DNA of 28,285 nt from SXOA01 sp051004015 (GCA_051004015.1 JBPCKT010000121.1:1-28285), one strand, 5' to 3'; positions 14,737-23,740 are shown, numbered from the stretch's first letter. Translations and numbers: made by a program. The notes: generated by a model from the sequence alone, not told the origin.

Positions 14737-16071
14737 TCAAATCAGCTCTTCAATCGGCTTCCCTTCGGCGAGAATCTGCAGTGGTCTGTTGGCCTGGTCG
14801 TGGAAGGCGTGTTTGTAGTTGATGCCGAGGGTGTGGTACATGGTGCCCAGGACGCAGCCGGGGGTGTAGGGTTTGGTGGCGGGGGCTTCGGCCCGCGGGT
14901 CCGTGGTGCCGATGGTTTGGCCCATGCGGAGGCCGCCGCCGGCGAAGAGGATGCTCATCGCTCCCGGCCAGTGGTCGCGCCCCGCGCCGCTGTTGATCCG
15001 CGGGGTGCGGCCGAATTCGCCGAAGGCCATTACCAGCACGTCATTAGCCAGGCCCCGGTCGTAGAGGTCTTGCACGAGGGCCGCCACCGCCCGGTCGTAT
15101 TTCGGCAGCAGGTTGTCCTTGAGCTGCTTGAAGTTGTCGCCGTGCGTGTCCCAGCCGCCGCCGGCCTGGATGGTGACGTAGCTGACGCCCGCTTCCACGA
15201 GGCGGCGGGCCAGCAGGCAACTTTGGCCGAGGTCGTGGCGGCCGTAGTTGTCGCGGACCTTGGGGTCTTCCTTGGCGATGTCGAACGCCTTCTGGGCCTT
15301 GTCGCTCGTCACCATCTCCATCGCGTCGCGGTAGTGCTTGTCGAGACCTTCGATGTCTCCTTTGATGTCCACGTCGCGGCGGATTTTGTCGATCTGGGCC
15401 TGCAAGTTCGTCCGCCGGCTGAGGCGTTCCAGCGTGACGCGGCCTGGCAGCTTCATGTTGCGGACCTGAAAGCCGTCGCGGTTGGGATCGTCGTCCGGCG
15501 AGAACGGGTTGAACGACGCCCCGAGATAGGCCGCCTTTCCGAGCCCGAGCGGCCTGGGAAGATTGACGTACGCCGGCAGCCCCGGCTCGTTCGGCCCTTT
15601 CATGCGGGCCACCACGCTGCCGCACGACGGGTAGATGTTGTCGCTGACTTCAATCGTCGGCTGATAGCCGGTGAGCATCCACTGCGAGCCCATGCCGTGG
15701 CCGGCGTTGGTGTGATACGCCGAGCGGACGATGGCCATCTTATCCATCACCTTCGCTTGCAGCGGCAGATGCTCGCCGATATCGATTCCCTTCACGTTCG
15801 TGGCGATCGGGCGGAACTCACCGCGGAATTCCGCCGGAGCGTCCGGCTTGAGGTCGTACATATCGATATGGCTGGGGCCGCCGGCCAGCCAGATTTGGAT
15901 GACGGCTTTCTTCTTGTTGGCAACGGCGGATTGGGCGGCTTGGGTGTTGGCGTTTAGTCGCAGCGCATCCGCCAGTGTCAAGCCGCCGGCGGCGAGTGCG
16001 CCGACTTGGAGGAAGGAGCGGCGGGAGACGCCGTCGCAGGATTTGTGGGATGAGCCGAGGATGGTGAGCAT
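14737..16071 (-). CDS. DUF1501 Tat-exported protein
   Basis: This 444-residue protein has a twin-arginine signal (SRRSFLQVGALAAGG, R17-R18). The body carries the family's signature segments: IWLAGGPSHIDMYDLKPDAP (~60-79), VLVMAFGEFGRTPRIN and GRDHWPGAMSILFAGGG, reminiscent of alkaline-phosphatase/sulfatase-fold metal sites; the activity is not established. Length is normal for DUF1501. The start codon is 2 bp after the upstream gene's stop, and its likely ribosome site (GAGAGG) lies within the last codons of that gene, implying translational coupling. In planctomycetes DUF1501 is usually paired with a DUF1549/DUF1553 protein, present just upstream. Confidence 0.93.
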   Translation of the reverse strand: MLTILGSSHKSCDGVSRRSFLQVGALAAGGLTLADALRLNANTQAAQSAVANKKKAVIQIWLAGGPSHIDMYDLKPDAPAEFRGEFRPIATNVKGIDIGEHLPLQAKVMDKMAIVRSAYHTNAGHGMGSQWMLTGYQPTIEVSDNIYPSCGSVVARMKGPNEPGLPAYVNLPRPLGLGKAAYLGASFNPFSPDDDPNRDGFQVRNMKLPGRVTLERLSRRTNLQAQIDKIRRDVDIKGDIEGLDKHYRDAMEMVTSDKAQKAFDIAKEDPKVRDNYGRHDLGQSCLLARRLVEAGVSYVTIQAGGGWDTHGDNFKQLKDNLLPKYDRAVAALVQDLYDRGLANDVLVMAFGEFGRTPRINSGAGRDHWPGAMSILFAGGGLRMGQTIGTTDPRAEAPATKPYTPGCVLGTMYHTLGINYKHAFHDQANRPLQILAEGKPIEELI

Positions 16072-16073
16072 GG

Positions 16074-16712
16074 TTAGGTTTCCTCTCCAGAGGATGTGTT
16101 GTCCCAGATTTCCAGAAATTTTGGTCTGACGTACTCCGGCAAGTCATTGCTGAAGTCCCGAGGCAGTTTCTTGAGCTTGATGAGTTCTTGAACGTCCGCG
16201 AGGTCTTTGAGCCGCCCGGAATTAGTCATGCCGGAGGCGAGCTTGAGGGACAGTACTGTGGGGAGGTTGATGTACCGGATGCCGGCATCCTCTTCCGCCA
16301 CCAAACTTGGGTCCGGAAACGCGACGGGCTTCGGCTTGCCATCGCCGGGAAACTCGCCGGTTGTCAGAAACTCGATTTTGACGCTAAGTTCCGTATCGCG
16401 AAGATGCTTGCTTCCCGAGAACGGCGGCAGATAGCCCAGCCCCTCGACTTCCCGATGGAGCTTATCCAGGTCTTCGCGGGTCACCAGGATATCGACATCG
16501 TCGGTGAATCTTCGATAGCCGTGATGAACCAGTGCCATTCCGCCAACCACCGCATAGGGGATTTGGAGGGCGTCCAGCCGCTTCACGATTTTTCGCAGCG
16601 CTTGGTGAACTCGACCCTTGCCTTCGAAGAAAAGAGAACCTTCATCCATAGCCCACCCCGTGCTCCCGGATAGAAGCTGTTCGTACGTCGGGCCTGAGAA
16701 AACAGTGGTCAT
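16074..16712 (-). CDS. Nucleotidyltransferase-fold protein
   Basis: This 212-residue protein has a minimal-nucleotidyltransferase signature: VVGGMALVHHGYRRFTDDVDILV (residues 55-77, quoted in part by its GG at 57-58 and DxD at 72-74). This resembles AbiEii-like/DUF6036 proteins, which attach nucleotides to RNA or protein targets. The C-terminus has YINLPTVLSLKLASGM and RLKDLADVQELIK, also typical of that group, so the catalytic pattern is intact. No HEPN, AbiEi or other partner gene is adjacent. It is wedged between the DUF1549/DUF1553 and DUF1501 genes and coupled to the latter. The ATG at 16712 is preferred over the TTG two codons earlier. A hexanucleotide repeat begins 22 bases upstream. 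Confidence 0.85.
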   Translation of the reverse strand: MTTVFSGPTYEQLLSGSTGWAMDEGSLFFEGKGRVHQALRKIVKRLDALQIPYAVVGGMALVHHGYRRFTDDVDILVTREDLDKLHREVEGLGYLPPFSGSKHLRDTELSVKIEFLTTGEFPGDGKPKPVAFPDPSLVAEEDAGIRYINLPTVLSLKLASGMTNSGRLKDLADVQELIKLKKLPRDFSNDLPEYVRPKFLEIWDNTSSGEET

Positions 16713-16734
16713 CCGCAAGCTCGGTTTGCTTCCG

Positions 16735-16873
16735 TTCTTACTCTTACTCTTACTCTTACTCTTACTCTTACTCTTACTCTTACTCTTACTCTTACTCTTA
16801 ATCTTACTCCTCGGCCTCTGCCGGCGTCGAACCGGAAGACGATTAAGATTAAGAGTAGGATTAAGATTAAGAG
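16735..16873. repeat. Hexanucleotide microsatellite with inverted partner
   Basis: CTCTTA is repeated ten times perfectly at 16741-16800, flanked by single-mismatch units at 16735-16740 and 16801-16806. On the other side, GATTAAGATTAAGAG (16841-16855) and GGATTAAGATTAAGAG (16858-16873) are inverted relatives: 16795-16810 can pair with 16858-16873 at 15 of 16 positions. The block fills most of the 182-bp gap between the DUF1549/DUF1553 stop and the nucleotidyltransferase start. Confidence 0.92.
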
Positions 16874-16894
16874 GGTGTTGTCTTAAGCTACCTC

Positions 16895-19174
16895 TTAATG
16901 CGTAAACATAAACTCCTTGGCATTCAACACTGTCCAGAGCACGTCTTCAATCGCTTGGTGCCGGTCCTGCGGCTTAGCGGCAGACGGCTCAAGGAACTTC
17001 AGCAGTGTCGTCTGTTCCTCCGCCGTGGGGAAACGCGACAGAGCGCCTAGATACAATTCCTCCACAATCTCCTTGTCGCTCTTGTTGTCCTTGAGCAGCT
17101 TCGCGATTTTCCCCTCGCCGCTGGCGATCTTGTTTTCGATTTCGTCGGAGTTGGCCAGCAGAAGCACCTGAGCCAGCGTCCCGCCGCTGCTCCGTTCGCA
17201 TTCGCAGCTTGTGACTCGACGGGGGCGGTCGAAGGTGTCGAGGAAGTAGGAGCCAAAATTCTCGTGCGGCAGGTCGATGGCGCGAGCCGTGCTGGCGACG
17301 TTGCCGAAGCGGGTCTTGCTGCCGGTTGCCTGGTCGAGCGAATCGAGCAGCACCTCGGCGATCATGCGGCGGGCATAGAAGCGGGCGAAGTTCTGCCGGT
17401 CGTTTTTGTTTGCGTCGCTGGGCTCGGATGAAAGTTGATAGACCTTGCTATTGACGATGGTGCGGATGATGTGCTTGACGTCGAACTTGTGGTCTAGAAA
17501 ATCCTTGGCGAGAGCATCGAGCAATTCCGGGTTCGACGGCGGGTTGGTTTCCCGCAGGTCGTCCACTTCTTGCACCAGGCCGCGGCCGAGGAAATGCCCC
17601 CACATCCGGTTGACGAGGGCCTTGGCGAAGAGCGGGTTCTCCGGCTTGGCCATCCAGTCCACGAGAGCGTGCCGCGGGTCTTCTTCCGGCGTGAACTTGG
17701 CTACTTCGCCGCCGAGATACTTGGGCTCCGGCACCTGCCCCGTCAGCGGGTTCCGTTCGCCGGTCGTCACCGTGCCGCTGGCATAGTACGGCGGGGGCTC
17801 GCCAAAGCTCTTGCGACCGAGGCGCGTGAAGAAGCCGGCCAGGCCGTAGTAATCGTCCTGGCTCCATTTCTCATACGGATGGTGGTGGCAGCGGGCACAT
17901 TGCAGCCGCGTGCCGAGGAAAACCTGGGCGGTGTCCGCCGTGACCTGATGAAGCTGATCGTCCCGCGATTGCCAGTACCAGTTGATGGCCGGGGCATCCT
18001 GCCATTCGCCTGCCGCGGCAATGACGCCGCGGACGAATTCGTCGTAGGGACGGTTGCGGGCGATGTTGTCCTTGATCCAGTTGTGGAAGGCGTACGCCGC
18101 CTTATCCGCCCCGGCGAGGTTGCTGTTGCGAAGAATCGAGCCCCAGCGGAGCGCGAAGAACGCCGGATAGTCGGGTGAATCGAGCAGCCGGTCGATGGCC
18201 TTGGTCCGCTTATCGCCGGAAGCATCTGCCAGGAATGTCCTCGCCTCCTCACTCGTCGGCAAGCGGCCGCAAAGGTCGATCGTGACGCGGCGGAGGAACG
18301 TGGCGTCGTCGCACAGGTGTGACGGCAGCAGACCTAGCTTCTTCCACTTCTCCGCAGCGAGCTTGTCGATGTAGTTATTCGGCTGAAAATCAGGAATCTC
18401 CGTCAGCGGCTGGCCATGCGGAATGATAGCGCTGAACACGGCTACCTGTCCCTGGTAGCGGGCCATGATGGCTGCTTCGCCGCTTTGCTGGCCGGCCAGA
18501 ACGAGACCCGCTTCACTGACCGAAGCGACGACGTCGAGATTGCTGGAGAACGATGCCTCCGCGGTTACGTCCCGCGTCTTGCCATCAGACATTGCGGCCA
18601 CCAGTTTCAGCGGCTGCGTCTGCCCGCGCTGCATGACAAGCAGCTTGGGCTCAATCACCAGGCTGACAATCTTGGCAGCATTAGGCGATGTTCCCGGTGT
18701 GCCGCCGGCAATCCAGGAATGCAGCGTTTTGTACGCCTCGCTCTCCGGTTCGAGCCGCCGTCCGCCCCCGTGCGGAACCTTGCCCGTCGCCTTCAGCAGC
18801 AAGAGACTCTGCTCCGGCGCTGAAACGCTCACTCGTCTCCCGCGGGCGTGCTTCACAATCTCATCGTGGTCGTAATTCGCATCGAAGCCGAACAGCGAGA
18901 GCTTGAACCCATTCTGCCCGCTCGCCTTCCCATGACAACCGCCGGCATTGCAGCCGTGGCGGGAAAGAATCGGCTCGATATCATTGCGGAAGTCGATCAC
19001 CGGCTGGTCGGCTTTCAGCAGCGGCGCGAGCAAGAGTGTCCCCGCGAAAAAACATGCCACCCGGCAGCGCACGGTGATTGCAAGCCAACCGAGCACAAGA
19101 GGCCTCACATTTTTACGGGTGGGAGAAATAACCGGCGGGAGCTGAGGCGCGAGCAGTCTCGAAGTGGGACGCAT
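16895..19174 (-). CDS. PSCyt1-like DUF1549/DUF1553 protein
   Basis: This 759-residue protein is of the planctomycete cytochrome-like type. After an N-terminal hydrophobic export segment (VACFFAGTLLLAPLL) comes a PSCyt1-like region with CNAGGCHG (C75, C80, H81, a CX4CH spacing), then an Ig-like (Big_2-type) stretch (~170-250), DUF1549 (~266-470) containing a regular CARCH motif (C426, C429, H430), and DUF1553 (~500-745) with LVNRMWGHFLGRG. Haem binding is likely at CARCH and uncertain at the CX4CH site. These proteins co-occur with DUF1501 proteins, encoded downstream. The start is uncertain because the first ~20 residues precede the export segment; a GTG at 19108 is possible. Confidence 0.9.
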   Translation of the reverse strand: MRPTSRLLAPQLPPVISPTRKNVRPLVLGWLAITVRCRVACFFAGTLLLAPLLKADQPVIDFRNDIEPILSRHGCNAGGCHGKASGQNGFKLSLFGFDANYDHDEIVKHARGRRVSVSAPEQSLLLLKATGKVPHGGGRRLEPESEAYKTLHSWIAGGTPGTSPNAAKIVSLVIEPKLLVMQRGQTQPLKLVAAMSDGKTRDVTAEASFSSNLDVVASVSEAGLVLAGQQSGEAAIMARYQGQVAVFSAIIPHGQPLTEIPDFQPNNYIDKLAAEKWKKLGLLPSHLCDDATFLRRVTIDLCGRLPTSEEARTFLADASGDKRTKAIDRLLDSPDYPAFFALRWGSILRNSNLAGADKAAYAFHNWIKDNIARNRPYDEFVRGVIAAAGEWQDAPAINWYWQSRDDQLHQVTADTAQVFLGTRLQCARCHHHPYEKWSQDDYYGLAGFFTRLGRKSFGEPPPYYASGTVTTGERNPLTGQVPEPKYLGGEVAKFTPEEDPRHALVDWMAKPENPLFAKALVNRMWGHFLGRGLVQEVDDLRETNPPSNPELLDALAKDFLDHKFDVKHIIRTIVNSKVYQLSSEPSDANKNDRQNFARFYARRMIAEVLLDSLDQATGSKTRFGNVASTARAIDLPHENFGSYFLDTFDRPRRVTSCECERSSGGTLAQVLLLANSDEIENKIASGEGKIAKLLKDNKSDKEIVEELYLGALSRFPTAEEQTTLLKFLEPSAAKPQDRHQAIEDVLWTVLNAKEFMFTH

Positions 19175-19294
19175 CAGCCATTCTTGATATTAGTCGGCTT
19201 TTCTCCCCGCGGCAACAGAGGAAGATGGCGGAAGAGATCGCCTTCGTTACGGCGATTCGCGCTGGCAGGCTACCATCGATCCCGCCTGTCGGGT
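19175..19294. other. 120-bp gap with weak hairpin
   Basis: ATCGCC (19237-19242) and GGCGAT (19251-19256) could form a short hairpin about 40 bp after the HEAT gene stop. It may be a weak terminator. The promoter of the DUF1549/DUF1553 gene is expected here but was not identified. Confidence 0.25.
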
Positions 19295-21058
19295 TCATTT
19301 CGGAACGAGGATTTCCGACGAATCCAGCGGTGCCAGGAACCAGCCTCCCCGGGATTCCAGAGCCGGCGTGAGGGCCGGCAGTTCCTCGCCCGTGATTTCC
19401 CGCAGCGACCATTGAAGGGCTGGATAAGTATGGCCGCCCCCAATATCCCCGGCATATGCACGGAGTCGCCCCGCCTGGGATTTAGCCTTCATCCGGCCCA
19501 GAGTGATCGCCCCCGCCAGGCGGACGCGGGGCATCTCGGGAGGCAAGGCGCTGCCCGGCTCCGTCACTCGCTCCGCAATGGCGGACGCCATAGCCTCATC
19601 TGGCTTGTCGACATGGAGTTTCCCCAGACCCCAAATCGCAGCGCTGCGGGAGAACTCTCCCATCGTATAGTTCTTGGCGATGTAGCGTTTCATCAGCGGC
19701 TCCGCCGGAAGGTAGTTCATCTGACCCAAAGCCTCGAACAAGTGTGCCGCCTGCGTGTCGAGCGGGCGAAAGCTCGTATTCTGCCGAAGGCGAACGTCGG
19801 TGAGGTAGCTTGCCTTGTGCAACATCGCAGGCAGCGTCTCCGGGACGGCGACCTTCTTCAGAGCCCAGGCGGAGGCAATCATGACTTCCCCCCGCGGGGA
19901 ATCGAGCAAGTTGACCAGGCGAGGAGCGGCCGGCTTGTGGTCGAGCGCGGCCAAGAGCAAGGCCGCCTGTTCCTGCCCTCGCCAACTTTCAGCGGTGAGC
20001 ACTTCCAAGGCGGATTGGTGGACGAGATCGTCCCAGCGAGGATCAGCGGCCAATTGACGGAAATCCTCCCGAACCATGGCCCGCACTCCGGGATGAGGAT
20101 CATCCAGCAGCTTGCCCAACGTCTTGATGCGTTCCGCGGTGGGATGGGCCGCCAAGGCGATGGCCCCTTCGCGGCGGACACCCGAATCGGGGTTCTGCAT
20201 CGCTTTTTCCGCCAGCGGCAACACGAGCTCAGAGTCAATCGCATTGAGCCGTGACAGAGCTGCGGTCGCCACGCTCGGCTGCGGATCCACAGCGAGCACC
20301 AGCAGCAATGCACGAGCCGGTTGGCTGGCATGCCGCTCGAGCAGCGCAGCGGCGCAGAGCCTGTCCATCACGGTCGCCCCAGGGCGGACGAGTTTTTGAG
20401 CGTCGTCTTCAGAGCCGGCGTCTTTGATTTGTCCCACGGCCCGCGCCGCCGCCAACCGCTCTGCATCCAGCCGCTGCGCCGCGTGCATGATGACCAGGAG
20501 TTGGGACAGAGCCGTCTGGTCACGGGTATCTCCCAGGCAGCGGAGGGCGAGCATCAAGTCGCGATGCGTTACCTCCGCGCTCGTCAGCCGGGCTCTCCAG
20601 CCTGCATACGCCGGCTCATATTTCCAGGCGGCCAGGGCGGGCTCGATCAATTGCCGAATGTCCGATCCATGTTCCCGGGCGGCCTGCAAGAGCTGCGGGG
20701 CGGAATCCCTGGCTTCCAGCACGATGAGCGCGCGGGCCGCCGCAAACCGAGCTGACGGATGCGACTCCTGCGTCGAGACGATCCGCACCAAAGCCGGTTT
20801 GGCCTCGATCATTTTCGGGATTCCCTCGATATGGGCATGCGCCACCGATGCCGCGGCCAAGCGCTGATAATCTGCCTCGGGACGTCCAGCCGCCTGGATC
20901 CAGAGCGGAAGGAATTTCGTCGAGTAGGCTTTGACGGTCTTCAGTTCCGGCAAGATCGGATCGCTCTCCATGGCAAAGTCCGGCGCGATGGGAGCGGGCC
21001 TGGCGGGCGCATCCCCCAGGGTGCAAACCAGAATGAGCCAGAGTGGGGACATGGGCAT
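19295..21058 (-). CDS. HEAT-repeat protein, last gene of the ABC operon
   Basis: This 587-residue protein begins with a short hydrophobic segment (MPMSPLWLILVCTLGDAPA), so it is probably exported or anchored. Most of the rest is repeated helical pairs of HEAT type, such as RFAAARALIVLEARDSAPQL, RREGAIALAAHPTAERI and VMIASAWALKKVAVPETLPAML. The C-terminus reads LQWSLREITGEELP, a phrase common at the end of planctomycete HEAT proteins. No catalytic motif was seen; a scaffold role is likely. It starts 10 bp after the permease gene ends, so it is almost surely in the same operon. Confidence 0.85.
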   Translation of the reverse strand: MPMSPLWLILVCTLGDAPARPAPIAPDFAMESDPILPELKTVKAYSTKFLPLWIQAAGRPEADYQRLAAASVAHAHIEGIPKMIEAKPALVRIVSTQESHPSARFAAARALIVLEARDSAPQLLQAAREHGSDIRQLIEPALAAWKYEPAYAGWRARLTSAEVTHRDLMLALRCLGDTRDQTALSQLLVIMHAAQRLDAERLAAARAVGQIKDAGSEDDAQKLVRPGATVMDRLCAAALLERHASQPARALLLVLAVDPQPSVATAALSRLNAIDSELVLPLAEKAMQNPDSGVRREGAIALAAHPTAERIKTLGKLLDDPHPGVRAMVREDFRQLAADPRWDDLVHQSALEVLTAESWRGQEQAALLLAALDHKPAAPRLVNLLDSPRGEVMIASAWALKKVAVPETLPAMLHKASYLTDVRLRQNTSFRPLDTQAAHLFEALGQMNYLPAEPLMKRYIAKNYTMGEFSRSAAIWGLGKLHVDKPDEAMASAIAERVTEPGSALPPEMPRVRLAGAITLGRMKAKSQAGRLRAYAGDIGGGHTYPALQWSLREITGEELPALTPALESRGGWFLAPLDSSEILVPK

Positions 21059-21068
21059 TGTCGAGGAG

Positions 21069-22721
21069 CTATTGCGGACGGGAAATTCGATGCGTTTGTA
21101 CGAGCAGCACCACCAGGCAGACTGCCGACGTGATGCCGAGGAACCACCAGTTGCCTGGTAACAGGTTGTAATCGCGAAAGCCCGTCAGCCGAATTACCGA
21201 GAAGGCGGCGGCAACCGGATTGATGAGCAAGGCCCGTTCGACGGTGTCATGCCCAAAGGGGGCGTCTCGGCCCAGCCAGACCAGGAGCGGAGCCCCGCAG
21301 ACCAAGAGCAGCGCCGCATAGGCGGCTGCGGTGGACGTGGCGGTCCGCCGGAACAGGCTGCCGATGGCAGCGGAAAGCAGCATCGAAAAGCCAGCCGTCG
21401 CCAGCAGGCAGACGACGACTCTCCGTACCTGAAACCGCATGCCGGGCTCGATGTAAATCATTACCAGATAACCCGGCAGCGTGGCGCAGAGAATGAGAAG
21501 CAGCGTGAGAATGACGGAAAGGAGCTTGCCCCACACAATGCGAAGCGGCGACATGGGGGTCATTTGCAACAGCGGCCAGCCGCCGCTTTCGCGTTCGGTG
21601 CTGATCAGGCCGGCCGCCAGCGCTGGGGTGAAGAGGACCAGCAGGGCGACTTGCATCAGCACCATGATGCCGCCAATGGTCTCCACTCCCCAATTCACGG
21701 TGCCGGTCACCGTGGCATACGTGAGCCCCAGGGACAACAGTGCGCATAGCGCCACCAGGCGCAGCAGCCAGTGGAGGCGGCCGAATCGCCGGCAGCGGAA
21801 TTCCTTGACCATTACCGGGTTGGTGAGCGGCCCGATGGGCCGCGAGCGGCGCTGCGGATCGACCAGAAACATCAGTCGCCGCAGCAGGCGGACCCAGAGG
21901 CTTTGCTCGTCGCTGATTTTGCCGGCATCGCGCGAACGGTCAAAAATCGAATGGTTCAGCCGGCTGATGGCCCACAGCGAATAAACCAAGGTCAGGACGA
22001 GCGAGATGGTCATGAAACGAAAAGCGACGCTGGTCCTATCCACCACGCCGCCGCCGGCCAGATCCCCCGCGCCGAGCAGCGACATCAAAGCGGCAAACGG
22101 CGAAGCACACCGCAGCCAGTTGGCGATTGCGGCCTGATAGCCCCCCATGCCATGCAGGAATTGCTGCGGGCCCAGCACCAACACGCTGGAAAGGAGCACG
22201 CAGCCGTAGGTCCAGCGGACCGCACCGTCCGTGGAAATTGCGTAAGTGCTGATGAGCAGTCCCAATGCCGAGTACTGCAGAGCTGCCAGCGCCAGCACGA
22301 GATAGACGTTGGCGAGATCCCAGGAGGCTCCGCTCATCGCAAAACAGGCGGCTGCGGCCGGCAAGCTGAGCGCGAGAATCAGTCCGGCCACGGCGAGAAC
22401 CGCCACGAGCTTGCCCCAAAAAATCCGCCAGGGGCCCAGGGGAGTATTCAAGAGCAAGGCCAGCGTACCGGAGGTTCGTTCGCGGACGATGCTCGTCGCC
22501 GGAAACACAGGCAACAAGAGGAGCAGCGTGGCCATGAGCCCGTAGGAGAGCAGGCGAAAAATCTCTTGCGCACGGCTGCCGGAAAGAGAGATGCGGGGCT
22601 CCGTGGGCCAGCGGATAATCACGAGCAGTGCGAAGCCGATGGCCAGCACACATTGCATCCAGAACATCCTCTTTTGCCGCAGGAGAGTGACCAGTTCCCG
22701 GCGGATCAGCGCGGTACTCAT
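21069..22721 (-). CDS. Duplicated ABC-2 type permease
   Basis: This 550-residue membrane protein is made of two similar halves, each beginning with a short cytoplasmic helix (IRRELVTLLRQKRMFWMQCV at residue ~6 and NPVMVKEFRCRRFGRLHWLL at ~300) followed by about six hydrophobic segments. Each half has the ABC-2 pattern of RERTSGTLALLLNTPL and TERESGGWPLLQMTPM before a transmembrane region. Such permeases export lipids, polysaccharides or drugs. Its ATG overlaps the TGA of the ATPase gene by 4 bases (ATGA), implying translational coupling and a dedicated ATPase. The substrate is unknown. Confidence 0.93.
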   Translation of the reverse strand: MSTALIRRELVTLLRQKRMFWMQCVLAIGFALLVIIRWPTEPRISLSGSRAQEIFRLLSYGLMATLLLLLPVFPATSIVRERTSGTLALLLNTPLGPWRIFWGKLVAVLAVAGLILALSLPAAAACFAMSGASWDLANVYLVLALAALQYSALGLLISTYAISTDGAVRWTYGCVLLSSVLVLGPQQFLHGMGGYQAAIANWLRCASPFAALMSLLGAGDLAGGGVVDRTSVAFRFMTISLVLTLVYSLWAISRLNHSIFDRSRDAGKISDEQSLWVRLLRRLMFLVDPQRRSRPIGPLTNPVMVKEFRCRRFGRLHWLLRLVALCALLSLGLTYATVTGTVNWGVETIGGIMVLMQVALLVLFTPALAAGLISTERESGGWPLLQMTPMSPLRIVWGKLLSVILTLLLILCATLPGYLVMIYIEPGMRFQVRRVVVCLLATAGFSMLLSAAIGSLFRRTATSTAAAYAALLLVCGAPLLVWLGRDAPFGHDTVERALLINPVAAAFSVIRLTGFRDYNLLPGNWWFLGITSAVCLVVLLVQTHRISRPQ

Positions 22722-23740
22722 CCTTGGCTCCCGTGCATCACGACGGTGTCGGCGGACTTCGATTGGCGGGCAAGGGGTGATCTCGGGTCATCCTCTTTGG
22801 CGAAGGACATGAACGCTTCTTCCAGGTCGGTCTGCACCTCGCGGAATTGGGTGACCTTGACCCCTCCTTGAATCATTGCCGCGAGCAGGTCCGCGAGCTG
22901 CGCTTCGGGCTGGGCGGTGCGAAAGCGGAGTACCACTTCCGCGGGGACCTGCACCACTTCGGCCGTTGGTTCGAGATGGGCCAGAGCGATTTCCGCTCCC
23001 CTGGCAAGTTGGTCGCCCGAGACCAACTGTGCCTCCATCGTCCTTTCCCTGCTGATCATGCGGCTGATCTGGTCCACGGTGCCGAGGGCCCGCAATTTGC
23101 CGTGGGTGAGGATGGCGACCTGGTCGCAGATCCGCGAGAGCTCGGGCAGGATGTGGCTGGTGACGATCAACGTTTTGCCTCCACGGGCCAGGCGAATCAA
23201 GAGATCTCGCATTTCAATACGGGCCTGCGGATCGAGCCCGTTGGCCGGTTCATCCAGAATCAGCACCTGGGGGTTGTGCAGCAGCGTCCGGGCGATCCCG
23301 ACTCGCTGTTGCATGCCGTGGCTGAGCGTCTCCACGAACTTGTCCCGCATGTATGTGGTGCCGGTGGTCTCCATCACTTCTTCAATCCGCTGCTTGCGGA
23401 GGGGCCGTGAGATGCCGAAAGTTGCCCCAAAGAAATCCAGATACTCATGCACCCGCATGTTGTCGTAGGAGCCAAACCGGTCCGGCATGTAGCCGACCAG
23501 GTGCTTGATGCGGCGGGAGTCGCGCACGCAGTCGGCTCCGCCAATGCTGGCCGTTCCTGCGGTGGGACGGGCCAAGCCGACGAGGATTTTGATGCAAGTC
23601 GTTTTGCCGGCGCCGTTGGGGCCAATCATCCCCAGGATTTGGCCGGCCTGAATCGTCAAGGACAGGTCGCTGAGCGCGGTGAACGAGCCGTACCGCTTGG
23701 TGAGCTGTTCAATGACGACCACGGGATTCTCCGCACCCAT
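22718..23740 (-). CDS. ABC transporter ATP-binding protein
   Basis: This 340-residue protein hydrolyses ATP to power the permease encoded next. Walker A is GPNGAGKT (40-47), the signature is LSHGMQQR (139-146), Walker B is VLILDEP (159-165, catalytic E164), and the H-loop histidine is H196. The Q-loop glutamine is replaced by aspartate: VGYMPDRF, D87. The C-terminal ~110 residues (MEAQLVSGDQLARGAEIALAH) form the extension found in ABC-2-associated ATPases. The ATG at 23740 has GAGG about 8 bases upstream, which decides it over longer frames that overlap the preceding gene. It starts 13 bp after that gene stops. Confidence 0.95.
   Translation of the reverse strand: MGAENPVVVIEQLTKRYGSFTALSDLSLTIQAGQILGMIGPNGAGKTTCIKILVGLARPTAGTASIGGADCVRDSRRIKHLVGYMPDRFGSYDNMRVHEYLDFFGATFGISRPLRKQRIEEVMETTGTTYMRDKFVETLSHGMQQRVGIARTLLHNPQVLILDEPANGLDPQARIEMRDLLIRLARGGKTLIVTSHILPELSRICDQVAILTHGKLRALGTVDQISRMISRERTMEAQLVSGDQLARGAEIALAHLEPTAEVVQVPAEVVLRFRTAQPEAQLADLLAAMIQGGVKVTQFREVQTDLEEAFMSFAKEDDPRSPLARQSKSADTVVMHGSQG

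Noticed and set aside
14632..15957. Plus-strand open frame (441 codons) opposite the DUF1501 gene
   Set aside because: Antisense to DUF1501; begins in repeats and has no recognisable motif.
16074..16712. MNT-HEPN or AbiE toxin-antitoxin pair
   Set aside because: Only the nucleotidyltransferase is present; neighbours are DUF1549/DUF1553 and DUF1501, with no HEPN or AbiEi protein.
16735..16873. CRISPR-like array
   Set aside because: Repeats are 6-bp units without spacers; this is a microsatellite.
18848..20254. Plus-strand open frame (468 codons) spanning two minus-strand genes and their gap
   Set aside because: Crosses the DUF1549/DUF1553 start and HEAT gene end; shadow frame.
21771..22871. 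Plus-strand open frame (366 codons) opposite the ABC permease
   Set aside because: Shadow of a membrane protein; Gln/Arg/His-rich, no motif.
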